Shown here: positions 7,128 to 15,186 of the stretch, one piece after another
Layout: each line of letters starts with the position of its first letter
How positions within the stretch are numbered: position 1 is the stretch's first letter
Assembly: GCA_040902925.1 (NCBI GenBank)
Contig: JBBDWJ010000220.1
Location: forward strand, 1-20,284
Origin: JBBDWJ01 sp040902925
GTDB taxonomy: Bacteria; Acidobacteriota; Terriglobia; Bryobacterales; UBA6623
Direction: 5' to 3'
Length of the DNA: 20,284 bases
Translations under genes and position numbers: made by a program
The notes under the pieces: generated by a model
Told to the model about the DNA's origin: nothing
The model's input: the letters and a program-made list of their open reading frames with translations, nothing else
The model's database searches: none

Positions 7128-8021
7128 TTACACGCCGTCTGCCAGGGCAACGCGCCGCCGCGCAATTTCCCCATCTTCGCGGGTCAAGAACGTGATGTGG
7201 CTCACCTGGTTTTCGAGCAGGTACTGGCGCGCCTCCTCGATACCCTGGCCAACCTGGGCGATGCCATGGCTGTCGTCGCCAAAACAGAAGCCGATATCCA
7301 TGGCGCGGGCGGCTTCGACGAGCCACGGTGCCGGGTAGGGCATGCCTAGACCTTTGCGGTAACCGGCGGTGTTGACGTCAAGGATGGCATCGCAGGCGCG
7401 AACCGCTTCGAGCGCCCTGGCGGCCGCGCGGCGGATGGGCGGGGTATCGAGGGGCGCTTCCGCGCCGGCGTTCAGCCGGATCAGGTCAAAATGGCCTACG
7501 ACCTCGGGCCGTAGCGCGTCAACCATTTCGGCCACGGCTTCGTAATAGGCGATCGCCAGAGGCTCGAGGCCGCCACGAGCGGCCAAGGCACGCTCAAAAT
7601 CGGGGCGGGGGCCGTCAATCGTAATCTCATCGACGTAGTGGACCGAGCCGACCATGTAGTCAAAGCCGAAGCGGCGCCGGTGGCCGAGCATTTCTTCGCG
7701 ATAGCCGCTGGTTGGGATGACTTCGGCTTCGAAGCCACACAACACGGTCAGGCGGCCCTCGAATTCGCGGGCCAGCTTGCGCACGGTTGGGGCATAGGCT
7801 TCGAACTCGCGGCTGAGGCGCTCGATGTCATAGCCCTTTTCGCGCTCGTTGGCATAGAGAAACCGCTCCTGGCTGCGGGGAGCGTGCTCGCTGACTCCAA
7901 AGGTGTGGTAGCCGGCGGTGGCCGCGGCCTCGATCACCTGTTCAAGCAAATCTTTGGCGTGCTCGCAGAATTCGCCGCTGTGGCCGCCGTGCAGCGAGAC
8001 CTTCCAGGGTTGGCCGGGCAT
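7128..8021 (-). CDS. hisJ: PHP-domain histidinol-phosphatase, HisJ family
   Basis: A 297-aa metal-dependent PHP phosphoesterase. It should remove phosphate from L-histidinol phosphate, the penultimate step region of histidine synthesis, in the cytoplasm. Metal-site motifs appear in order: LHGGHSGEFCEHA (10-22, His11 and His14), GVSEHAP, CGFEAEV, GSVHYVD, GHFDLIR and the C-terminal FGDDSHG. HisJ proteins usually begin with an Asp/His-x-His motif; here the two histidines are separated by two glycines, a minor departure. Length fits the family. AAGGG lies immediately before the ATG at 8021, a tight spacing. No other his genes are adjacent, so the gene is isolated. A general PHP phosphatase is the alternative. 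Confidence 0.85.
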   Translation of the reverse strand: MPGQPWKVSLHGGHSGEFCEHAKDLLEQVIEAAATAGYHTFGVSEHAPRSQERFLYANEREKGYDIERLSREFEAYAPTVRKLAREFEGRLTVLCGFEAEVIPTSGYREEMLGHRRRFGFDYMVGSVHYVDEITIDGPRPDFERALAARGGLEPLAIAYYEAVAEMVDALRPEVVGHFDLIRLNAGAEAPLDTPPIRRAAARALEAVRACDAILDVNTAGYRKGLGMPYPAPWLVEAARAMDIGFCFGDDSHGIAQVGQGIEEARQYLLENQVSHITFLTREDGEIARRRVALADGV

Positions 8022-8323
8022 CCCTTCAGTGTATGTAATTGTGCGGGCTGCCCTTCAGCGCAACAGTCGGGACGCTTATGAACGTGATCCCTCGCCGCTG
8101 AAGGCTAGAACTGACGAACCGTGTTTTGGGGCGTCAAAGAGGCCGGGCGATTTGACCCGCGCTTGCTCGCGACGCTGAAGACCAGCCCGTGGCGGGCGCA
8201 AAGTCGGGGTGGGGCGGGTGCCGGGTTGACATTGTTCCATAGACACGAAATCCTGGAAGTAGGGTGGAGACAGAGTATTTCTTCTTGTGCTACGGGAATG
8301 CAATTCCTGTCTGAGGATTCGTT
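8022..8323. promoter_or_regulatory. Divergent intergenic region between hisJ and the peroxidase
   Basis: No gene is seen in these 302 bases. A 9-bp inverted pair, CCTTCAGCG (8052-8060) and CGCTGAAGG (8096-8104), lies near hisJ. A perfect -35 hexamer TTGACA occurs at 8226-8231 on the plus strand, but no good -10 follows at the usual distance. A small hairpin GGAAT-GCA-ATTCC lies near 8295-8307. The Shine-Dalgarno GAGGA (8313-8317) is six bases before the peroxidase ATG. Confidence 0.4.
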
Positions 8324-9415
8324 ATGAAATTGAAGAGTTTGATTCCTGGGTCGTTGCTGGGAAGCCTCGCGTTTTTGTTCTCCTGTTCTTCGCCGGGTAC
8401 GACGGAGCAGGCTGCGACGATGCCGGTCGGACGAGTCGTGGAAATCAAGGCCCCTTTGGGTTTGCCACCCGTTCCCATTCCGGCCGATAATCCTCCCACC
8501 GCCGAGACGATCGAGCTCGGCCGGCGGCTCTACTACGACACGATCTTGTCAAAGGACAATACCGTATCTTGCGCCAGTTGCCACCAGCCGGATTTCGGTT
8601 TCGCCGATCCGCGGCAGTTTTCGGTGGGCGTGAATGGCGGCACGGGCGACCGGCAGTCGCCCTCGGTGTGGAACGCCGCCTACTACACGACCCAGTTCTG
8701 GGATGGACGCGCAGCCAGCCTGGAGGACCAGGCCGTGGGTCCGATGGCGAACCCGATCGAAATGGCGCACACGCTGGAGGACATCGAAAAGGCGCTGGCT
8801 GCCGATGCGGCCTACGTCGCGCTGTTCGAGAAGGCTTTCGGGCCGGGCCCGATCACCGCTCAGAACGCGGCGAAGGCCATTGCCAGCTTCGAACGTACCG
8901 TGCTGACCGGCAACTCGCCCTTTGACCGCTTCATGTACGGCGGCGACGAGACCGCGTTGAGCGAGCAGGCCAAGCTGGGGCTGGAAGTCTTTCGTAATAA
9001 AGACAAAGGCAACTGCGCGGTTTGCCACACCATCGAAGCGGATCATGCGCTGTTCAGCGACAGCAAGTTCCACAACCTCGGGGTCGGCGTCGAGACGGAC
9101 GGAACGTTCAAAGACACCGGCCGGTTCAAGGTAACCAACGCCGAGGCGGACACCGGCGCTTTCAAGACGCCGACCTTGCGCAACATCGCACAGTCGGCTC
9201 CCTACATGCATGACGGCAGCTTGCGGACGCTCAAAGATGTCGTGGATTTCTACATCGGGGCCGGCAATTCCAATCCGCATCGCGACGCCGAGCTGAAAGA
9301 GCTGGATCACCTGACGCGCGAGGAGCGCGACGCGCTAGTGGCATTTATGGAGGCGCTGACCGGGGAAGTTCCGCCCAATCTTGGGCCTCCATCGACCACG
9401 CTGTCGGACGACTAA
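8324..9415 (+). CDS. Di-heme cytochrome c peroxidase, lipoprotein
   Basis: A 363-aa member of the bacterial di-heme peroxidase (CcpA/MauG) family, which reduces hydrogen peroxide with electrons from small cytochromes in the periplasm. The N-terminus is a lipoprotein signal with the lipobox LFSC, so Cys21 should be lipidated and the enzyme anchored to a membrane. Two heme-binding motifs are present, CASCH (83-87) and CAVCH (231-235), in the expected N- and C-terminal domains. Other family landmarks include QFWDGRA (124-130) and the MHDGSL motif (295-300), where Met295 probably ligates the second heme. The start is well supported by GAGGA. MauG-like enzymes share the fold, so a protein-modifying role cannot be excluded, but length and motifs fit the peroxidase. 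Confidence 0.92.
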   Translation: MKLKSLIPGSLLGSLAFLFSCSSPGTTEQAATMPVGRVVEIKAPLGLPPVPIPADNPPTAETIELGRRLYYDTILSKDNTVSCASCHQPDFGFADPRQFSVGVNGGTGDRQSPSVWNAAYYTTQFWDGRAASLEDQAVGPMANPIEMAHTLEDIEKALAADAAYVALFEKAFGPGPITAQNAAKAIASFERTVLTGNSPFDRFMYGGDETALSEQAKLGLEVFRNKDKGNCAVCHTIEADHALFSDSKFHNLGVGVETDGTFKDTGRFKVTNAEADTGAFKTPTLRNIAQSAPYMHDGSLRTLKDVVDFYIGAGNSNPHRDAELKELDHLTREERDALVAFMEALTGEVPPNLGPPSTTLSDD

Positions 9416-9449
9416 CGGCGTCTCCGCGCAAATCGAACGACCGAACAAC

Positions 9450-9487
9450 CACGGCCGCACCCGGTAAACAGCAGTAGGGCGGCCGTG
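9450..9487 (+). terminator. Possible hairpin terminator after the peroxidase gene
   Basis: CACGGCCGC (9450-9458) pairs perfectly with GCGGCCGTG (9479-9487) around a 20-base loop. It lies 35 bases after the peroxidase stop and before the next gene on the same strand. There is no proper U-tract, so it could also be a protein-binding site or a small repeat. Confidence 0.4.
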
Positions 9488-9551
9488 TGTATTACCATGG
9501 GCGAGTTTCTGCGCCCTGCGTGGAGTTCCGCGCGGGAGCCAGGGAGGCGTC

Positions 9552-10161
9552 ATGTTTTGTTCAAGCTGCGGCCGTGAAACGCCTGACACGGCGCGGTTCT
9601 GCGCGTTTTGCGGCGCGGTCATGACGCCGCCTTCTCCCGTCCAGCCGGTGGTCGCCCCAGCTTTCGATCAGCCCGCTGCCGTGCCTTTTGGAGGTCCGCA
9701 GTATGGCGGGCCAATCTACGCAGGGTTTTTGGATCCGGTTTCTCGCTGCCTTGATCGACGGCATCATTTTGCAGGTGGCGAGCTTCATCATTGTCTTGCC
9801 GATTGCCTTTGTCTTGGGAATAGCCGCGGCAACCAGCGGCAATGCTGACGCCGCAAGCAGCCTGGGAACGGGTGTAGGCGTGCTGGTTTCCCTTGTCGTT
9901 CAGTGGATCTATGAAGCCGGCTTCCTGAGCTCGGCCAAGCAGGCGACACCGGGAAAGATGGCGTTAAATCTGGTCGTAACCGACGAGAATGGCGCGAAGA
10001 TCTCTTTTGCTCGTGCGTCGGGCCGGCACTTTGGCAAATACCTTTCCGCTCTCATCTTGCTCATCGGATACCTGATTCAGCCGTTCACGGCCAAAAGACA
10101 GGCCCTGCATGACATGCTGGCGGGGACTCTGGTGCTGGTGCGCCGGCCCGGTCAATACTAA
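9552..10161 (+). CDS. Zinc-ribbon/RDD membrane protein, frameshifted
   Basis: Two parts of one ancestral gene are in different frames. The first frame (ATG 9552, Shine-Dalgarno AGGGAGG 9541-9547) gives a zinc ribbon with Cys3, Cys6, Cys17 and Cys20, then a Pro/Gly linker ending in YAGF. The second frame continues with WIRFLAALIDG and an RDD domain with about three membrane helices, ending at 10161. The switch falls at a T5 run (9726-9730): with four T residues the protein would read YAGFWIRFLAALIDG, as is common in zinc-ribbon/RDD proteins. Without correction the first frame runs on to 9848 into unlikely sequence. Causes may be a sequencing error, a real mutation or, less likely, +1 frameshifting. 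The RDD part could still be made from ATG 9703. Function is unknown; RDD proteins are often proposed to be transport-related. Confidence 0.8.
9690..9705 (+). promoter_or_regulatory. Internal ribosome binding site and ATG for the RDD part
   Basis: GGAGGT (9690-9695) lies seven bases before an ATG at 9703 that is in the RDD frame, giving MAGQSTQGFWIRF at the N-terminus. It may be chance, since the same bases encode a Gly-Gly-Pro linker in the other frame. It would nevertheless allow the membrane domain to be translated separately, despite the frameshift at 9726-9730. Confidence 0.4.
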
Positions 10162-10209
10162 CGGAACGGTTCTGCGCAAGGTTCGATGACGGGCGTCGCG
10201 GGCCCACGC

Positions 10210-12045
10210 TTACGATGCCTTGTCCGCAAACTCCCACTGTTTGAGGATTTGCAAGTTGCGGCCCCGTTTGCGGTAAAGCCGGAACCAGTCGAACTCAATC
10301 TCGCCCGCGCCTTCGCCGAACTCCAGGCCGAAGTTGGCGAGGAAACCTTGCGGCTCGAAATCAACCGACGTTTCGGTCCAGCCTCCGGTTGGAAAGTCGA
10401 GATCGACTTCGTTGCCGCGGCCGGGTACGTTGTCGATCGTTCCCCAAAAGAATTTTAGGGGCGGAAGGTTGGCGGAGCGGGCCCGGAAGCGGAGAGCCAG
10501 CGCTTCACCCTCCATCACCAAAGGCAGAATCAGACGGCCGGGTTTTCCGGCCCAGCGCAAATTCAGTTGGTTCGCTTTCTTGCTGAGCACCCCGGCGCTG
10601 GTGCTCCAGCCGTCCACCTGAGTGCGGTTCTGAAATTCGGCCGGCGGCGCGGCTTCGGGGGTGGCGCCCTGATCGCCGGTCTCCTGAATCCATGTCTCGA
10701 GATTGCCGCGCAGCCCGGTGAGTGTTTGCTGCAACTCGGGGGAGCCCGCGAGGTTCGAAATCTCATAGGGATCGGCCGCTAGATCGTATAGCTCTTCCTC
10801 CGGCCGAGTGCGCGCCATGAAGGGCGCTTGCGCGATCGTCAGTTTTCCCTCGGCCTGAAGCTGCCTCATCACCTGCAGCGGCGGGTAGCTGGTGTCTTTG
10901 TAGATGTTCTGCTGCGTGTAGGGCCGGTCGGGGTAGTAGTTGCGAATGTATTTGTGCCGCTTGGTGCGCACCGAGCGAATGCGGTCGACGGTCTCGTCGC
11001 AGCGGTCGCGCGCGGAGACGACATAGTCGCGCGGCTTGGCGTCAGCGCCGAGGAACATGCGGCCTTCCATATTCGATGGCGGCTTGATTCCGGCCAACGC
11101 CAGCGTCGTCGCGGTGATGTCGATAGAGCTGATCAAATTGTCGTTGCTGCTGCCGGCGGTGAATCCCTCGGGGCGGTATTTTTCCGGTATGCGCACGAGC
11201 AGCGGGACGTGAATGCCGCCTTCGTAGAGAAACTGCTTGCCGCGCGGCATGGGGCGCCCGTGGTCTCCGAAAAAGAACACGATCGTGTCTTCCGCCAGCC
11301 CTTCCTGCTCGAGACGCTCCAGCACGCGGCCGGCTTTGCGGTCGAGGTGTTGCGCGGTTTCCAGATACAGCGCCCAGTCGAGCCGCATGGCAGGATGGTC
11401 CGGGTAATAGGGCGGCAGCTCAACGGCGCCGGGATCGATGGGGCGGTCGGGGAAGGGCTTGAAGGCGCGATGGGTTTCCGAAAAATTGATCTGCGCGTAG
11501 AAGCGCTGGCCTTCCTCGCGCTCGCTCCAGCCGGCGCCGTCGTATGGGTTTTCGACGTTATAGTTGAAGTCGGTTTTGCCGGTGCCCTCGAGCTCGCCGC
11601 CTTTAAGATTCGAGGTGTGATACCCCTCCTCGCGAAGGTACTCGGTGAACAAACGAACGCCGGCCGGCAACTTGTAGCCGTCATCGCGATGGCTGCGGTG
11701 ATTGTGCGCGCCGATGCTGGTCTGATACATGCCTGTGGCCAGCGCCGAGCGCGCCGCCGAGCAGACCGGCGCAGTGAAGAAAGCGTTGGTGTACTTGACG
11801 CCCTGCGACGCCAGGCGGTCGAGATTGGGAGTGTGCACCAACCCGTTGCCGTAGCAGCCGAGGTCGGGCGAAAAATCTTCGGCGATGATCCACAGAATGT
11901 TGGGCCGCGGGCCCGAAGCGGTTTGGCACGAGGAGCCCGCAAGCGAGCCGGCCACGAGTGCGCCGGCCGCTCCGGTGAAAAATTCGCGCCGCGATGGCTG
12001 CGCACCATGGCGAAGCGACGCCTGAGACTGGCTGAGTTTATTCAT
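10210..12045 (-). CDS. Tat-exported sulfatase with C-terminal extension
   Basis: A 611-aa formylglycine-type sulfatase of the heparan N-sulfatase-like branch. The twin-arginine signal SRREFFTGAAG (18-28) and a following Cys40 in GSSC suggest export and possibly lipid attachment. The catalytic motif is PVCSAARSALATG (93-105): Cys95 should become formylglycine, although the usual Pro of C-x-P-x-R is replaced by Ala. Metal-binding residues appear as Asp57 in AEDFSPD and FFGDHGRPM (258-266, Asp261 and His262), with Lys270 nearby. The sulfatase domain ends near 455. Residues 480-611 form an extra beta-rich domain ending in FDWFRLYR, perhaps carbohydrate-binding. The substrate is likely a sulfated polysaccharide, by inference only. 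A second sulfatase is divergent. No maturation enzyme is encoded in this window. Confidence 0.9.
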   Translation of the reverse strand: MNKLSQSQASLRHGAQPSRREFFTGAAGALVAGSLAGSSCQTASGPRPNILWIIAEDFSPDLGCYGNGLVHTPNLDRLASQGVKYTNAFFTAPVCSAARSALATGMYQTSIGAHNHRSHRDDGYKLPAGVRLFTEYLREEGYHTSNLKGGELEGTGKTDFNYNVENPYDGAGWSEREEGQRFYAQINFSETHRAFKPFPDRPIDPGAVELPPYYPDHPAMRLDWALYLETAQHLDRKAGRVLERLEQEGLAEDTIVFFFGDHGRPMPRGKQFLYEGGIHVPLLVRIPEKYRPEGFTAGSSNDNLISSIDITATTLALAGIKPPSNMEGRMFLGADAKPRDYVVSARDRCDETVDRIRSVRTKRHKYIRNYYPDRPYTQQNIYKDTSYPPLQVMRQLQAEGKLTIAQAPFMARTRPEEELYDLAADPYEISNLAGSPELQQTLTGLRGNLETWIQETGDQGATPEAAPPAEFQNRTQVDGWSTSAGVLSKKANQLNLRWAGKPGRLILPLVMEGEALALRFRARSANLPPLKFFWGTIDNVPGRGNEVDLDFPTGGWTETSVDFEPQGFLANFGLEFGEGAGEIEFDWFRLYRKRGRNLQILKQWEFADKAS

Positions 12046-12266
12046 CGATGATTCTCGATTCGGCCAGCGGGCAGATAGCCGAAGATTTGCGGATGGCAGC
12101 GCGATTCTATTGCGCCCACCGGGGTTTCAAGTGGACTCATTATAGACAACGCCCGTTTCCAGGAGCGTGCGTCCTTGCTGAGAGTGCAGGAGTCGACGCG
12201 GTTTCGCACACGGTCGTTCCCGAGACGGTGTGTCACGCTCTCTCCCGAGCGAGTATGCTGTAGGCG
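12046..12266. promoter_or_regulatory. Divergent promoter region of the two sulfatases
   Basis: On the minus strand, TATAAT (plus positions 12139-12144) is a perfect -10 for the left sulfatase, about 90 bases before its start, but I see no good -35. On the plus strand, TGTCAC (12231-12236), 17 bases, then TATGCT (12254-12259) could drive the right sulfatase, whose ATG follows at 12267; that transcript would be almost leaderless. A 5-bp inverted pair CACAC (12207-12211) and GTGTG (12228-12232) overlaps the upstream side. Co-regulation of both genes from this gap is plausible. Confidence 0.45.
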
Positions 12267-13763
12267 ATGAATTTCTCGAGACGCGCTTTCCTTGCTTCGT
12301 CCCTTGGCGCTGCGTTTTCGCAGGCAGGCGGCCGGCTTAGCGGACAGAGCGCGCGACGCCCGAATATCCTTTTCGCCATCGCCGATGACTGGTCGCACGC
12401 CCATGCCGGGGCCTACGGCTGCCAGTGGGTTCGCACGCCGGTGTTCGATCGCGTGGCGAAAGAGGGCGTGCTGTTCCATAACTGCTTCACGTCCAACCCG
12501 AAATGCAGCCCTTGCCGCGCGAGCATCCTGACGGGGCGTAATAGCTGGCAGCTCGAAGAGGCCGTCAACCACTTTGGAGTTTTCCCTGCAAAGTTTCCCG
12601 TCTACACCGATCTGCTCGAGCAGTCCGGCTATCTGGTCGGATTCACCGGCAAAGGCTGGGGGCCTGGCGACTTTCGCGCGGGCGGCTTCCAGCGCAACCC
12701 CGCCGGCGAGGAATATTCGCGGCGGCAGCTCAAGCCACCCCTCGAGGCGATGTCGGCGAAAGATTATGCGGGTAATTTCGAGGACTTCCTGGCGGATCGC
12801 AAACCCGGGCAGCCTTTTTGCTTCTGGTTCGGCACGCAGGAGCCGCACCGCGCTTACGAGGAAGGCGCCGGTGTGCGCAGCGGCCGCGACCCGAAATCCG
12901 TCGAGCTGCCTGCTTACTATCCCGATTCGGATGTGATTCGCAAAGACATGCTCGACTACGGCCTCGAGGTGGAGTGGTTCGACACGCAGTTAGGCCGCGT
13001 CCTTCGCAAGCTCGAAGATATCGGTGAGCTGGACAATACTTTCGTCGTGGTGACTTCGGATCACGGTATGCCGTTTCCGCGCGTGAAAGGACAAATCTAC
13101 GAGCACGGTTTTCACTTGCCGCTGGCGATTCGCTGGGGCGGAATGACCGGCGGCCGTGCCGTCGACGATTTCATCAACGTGCGTGATTTCGCGCCGACGT
13201 TCTTGCAGTTGGCCGGTTTGGAGCCACCCGCGTCGATGAGCGGGCGCGGCTTTCTCGACCTGCTGCAATCCGGGCAGTCCGGCCAAGTGGACGCGGCGCG
13301 AACGACCATGTTGATCGGCAAGGAACGTCATGATCTGGGGCGCCCGAATGATTGGGGCTACCCGGTGCGGGCGCTACGCACGCGCGAGTATCTCTACATC
13401 CGCAACTACGAGCCCGACCGCTGGCCGGCGGGCAACCCCGAAACCGGCTATCGCAACTGCGATGACGGCCCAGCTAAGTCTTTTGTGTTGAGACAGTATG
13501 ACCAATACTACCGGCTGTCGTTCGGCAAACGGCCGGCCGAGGAGCTTTACCACGTCAGCGAGGGTTCCGACTGTGTTCGAAATCTTGCGGATCAGCCGGA
13601 GCAGGCGGAGCGCAAGCGGGAAATGCGCGACCAGATGGAAGCGATGCTGCGCGAGGAAGGTGATCCGCGCGCGCTGGGAAACGCCGCGATGTTTGACACC
13701 TACCAATACATCGGGGCGAGCGGGCATTCCTACGATAGCTGGTTGAAGAATCAGAACCCGTAG
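12267..13763 (+). CDS. Tat-exported sulfatase, N-sulfoglucosamine sulfohydrolase-like
   Basis: A 498-aa sulfatase with a short twin-arginine signal (NFSRRAFLASS, 2-12), so it should be folded in the cytoplasm and exported. Metal ligands start with Asp40-Asp41 in FAIADDWS. The catalytic motif is KCSPCRASILTG (79-90), a canonical C-x-P-x-R with Cys80 as the residue converted to formylglycine. FTGKGW (126-131) and TSDHGMPFP (263-271) complete the active site pattern. The family includes heparan N-sulfatases, but the true substrate cannot be read from sequence. It lacks the C-terminal domain of the divergent partner, and the two share the motif YIRNY. No strong Shine-Dalgarno precedes the ATG, which fits the leaderless promoter suggested upstream. 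Confidence 0.9.
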   Translation: MNFSRRAFLASSLGAAFSQAGGRLSGQSARRPNILFAIADDWSHAHAGAYGCQWVRTPVFDRVAKEGVLFHNCFTSNPKCSPCRASILTGRNSWQLEEAVNHFGVFPAKFPVYTDLLEQSGYLVGFTGKGWGPGDFRAGGFQRNPAGEEYSRRQLKPPLEAMSAKDYAGNFEDFLADRKPGQPFCFWFGTQEPHRAYEEGAGVRSGRDPKSVELPAYYPDSDVIRKDMLDYGLEVEWFDTQLGRVLRKLEDIGELDNTFVVVTSDHGMPFPRVKGQIYEHGFHLPLAIRWGGMTGGRAVDDFINVRDFAPTFLQLAGLEPPASMSGRGFLDLLQSGQSGQVDAARTTMLIGKERHDLGRPNDWGYPVRALRTREYLYIRNYEPDRWPAGNPETGYRNCDDGPAKSFVLRQYDQYYRLSFGKRPAEELYHVSEGSDCVRNLADQPEQAERKREMRDQMEAMLREEGDPRALGNAAMFDTYQYIGASGHSYDSWLKNQNP

Positions 13764-13881
13764 CGGCGGCCGGGGATCGGAGCGGATTACAAGCGTCAGA
13801 AAGAGGCGGGCGTCGACTCCCGCTCACAGCCAATGCCTGCGGCGTTGTGGCTACCTTCCGATTGGGCTGCTAGGCGGCAAG

Positions 13882-15093
13882 CTACTTTTTGTCTTGCTTG
13901 GCTTCGGGCTGCGATTCCGTCTCAGACGGTTCTTCGCTCAGCACGGGCAGCGGTCCATAGAAGTAGCCGGGGCGATGCCGCACTTCCAATTTGTCGTAGG
14001 GAACGTCTACGCGAATGTGGTGGAAAATGCCGCCCTTGTTGCGATTGTTGGCGCGGTAGGTCAACAGATACTGGCTGCGGATGTCTTCCCCAATCTTCGC
14101 AATCGATTCCTGCAGGCCATCTTCGGTGCGAGGGCTGTAATCCATGCCGCCGGTGCCTTTCGCCATCAGCTCCAGCGGATTATTGAAGACCAGGTTCTTG
14201 GCCCCGCGAACCAGGTCGATGATGATCGGGATCATGTTGGGCGTCGCTTGGTAGCCATACGACTGCTGCATCGTCGTCGGTGTGGCCACGCCGCCTGGCG
14301 CAATCGGACGCGACTGAATACCTGGCGGAAACGGGTCGCGCTTCGTCTCGGGCTCGCGGAGCAGCCGCGCTGACAGCGACGACAGCCGCACAGCGTAGAA
14401 CATAATGTCGTTGACCTGCGCCGTCCGCATCGATTCACCCAGGCTTACCTCGCTGCCGTTGTTCTGCGATTCCGAGATGGCCACGATGATGCGGCGATGA
14501 TTCCGTGGCCGCCGGTTGAGCATGCGAACCGCCTCGTAGATCGCGTCCGACAGCCTCGATGCTTCCGAGCCTACGGTGACGTCTTTGAGGGCCTTGTCGA
14601 TCTCCTCGGTGCTACCGGTAAAGTCCTGCATCGTCCGCACCCGGTTGTCAAAGGCGATGATCGCTGCCTGGCCGAACTCCCCCAGCACCAGATCGGTGAA
14701 CAATACCGCGGTCTTTTTTACGTCCGGCAGAACACCCTCGACGCGCTGGCTCGACTGAATCAGCACCACCATCGAGATGGGCAGAAAGGCCACTTCAAAG
14801 CTGTCAATCTGCTGCTCAGCCTCGTTGTCGAAGATCCGGAAATCCGTCTTTTCGAGCCCGCTGACGAACTCGCCCTCAGGGCCTGTCACGGTAACCGGAA
14901 CGGTGACCTCCACAGTGTCTGTTACGAAGGTGGGCGTCTCTTCCGCCGTCAGCACTTCCTCGTTGACGTTTTGGGGCCTTTCGATGGAGTTGTTTTGCGC
15001 GAGCGCCGGCACAGCCGCCAGCAGAAATCCAAGCAGGCACAGCGTCAGCAGTTTCTTTGGTAGGGGAGGCATGGTTGGTCTTTCTGGAGGCAT
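13882..15093 (-). CDS. VWFA-related Acidobacterial-family secreted protein
   Basis: A 403-aa exported protein of the von Willebrand A-like family expanded in Acidobacteriota (TIGR03436 type). A signal peptide ends around ALAQ (31-33). A beta-rich stretch (about 55-100) holds the typical phrase for this family, VSGLEKTDFRIFDN. The A-domain-like part (about 104-240) follows, then a long insert and a C-terminal strand segment with SQYLLTYR and RPGYFYG. The metal-ion site is degenerate: where DxSxS is expected, the sequence is IQSSQ with Gln113, so metal-dependent binding is doubtful. The C-terminal tail is Glu/Lys-rich. The function of the family is unknown. Initiation at residue 8 (15072) is an alternative that still gives a signal peptide. 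Confidence 0.85.
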   Translation of the reverse strand: MPPERPTMPPLPKKLLTLCLLGFLLAAVPALAQNNSIERPQNVNEEVLTAEETPTFVTDTVEVTVPVTVTGPEGEFVSGLEKTDFRIFDNEAEQQIDSFEVAFLPISMVVLIQSSQRVEGVLPDVKKTAVLFTDLVLGEFGQAAIIAFDNRVRTMQDFTGSTEEIDKALKDVTVGSEASRLSDAIYEAVRMLNRRPRNHRRIIVAISESQNNGSEVSLGESMRTAQVNDIMFYAVRLSSLSARLLREPETKRDPFPPGIQSRPIAPGGVATPTTMQQSYGYQATPNMIPIIIDLVRGAKNLVFNNPLELMAKGTGGMDYSPRTEDGLQESIAKIGEDIRSQYLLTYRANNRNKGGIFHHIRVDVPYDKLEVRHRPGYFYGPLPVLSEEPSETESQPEAKQDKK

Positions 15094-15186
15094 TGCCAGG
15101 GCTTCGACTGTCTGACAGCCCGGCGGACTCTCCTGTTAGTCGCTAATTATGTAAGACGGTCGAGCCCCGCCTCCGGGTTCCTAGAT

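Noticed and set aside
8226..8254. Promoter with TTGACA for the peroxidase
   Set aside because: The -35 is perfect, but no acceptable -10 lies 16-18 bases downstream, so it is only mentioned as part of the intergenic region.
9726..9732. Programmed -1 frameshift at GGGTTTTT
   Set aside because: Joining the two frames needs a +1 shift (one base skipped), not -1, and the slippery codons are not in the required phase.
10828..12051. 407-aa plus-strand frame opposite the sulfatase
   Set aside because: It is the antisense shadow of a well-supported sulfatase gene; its long length reflects GC-rich codon bias.
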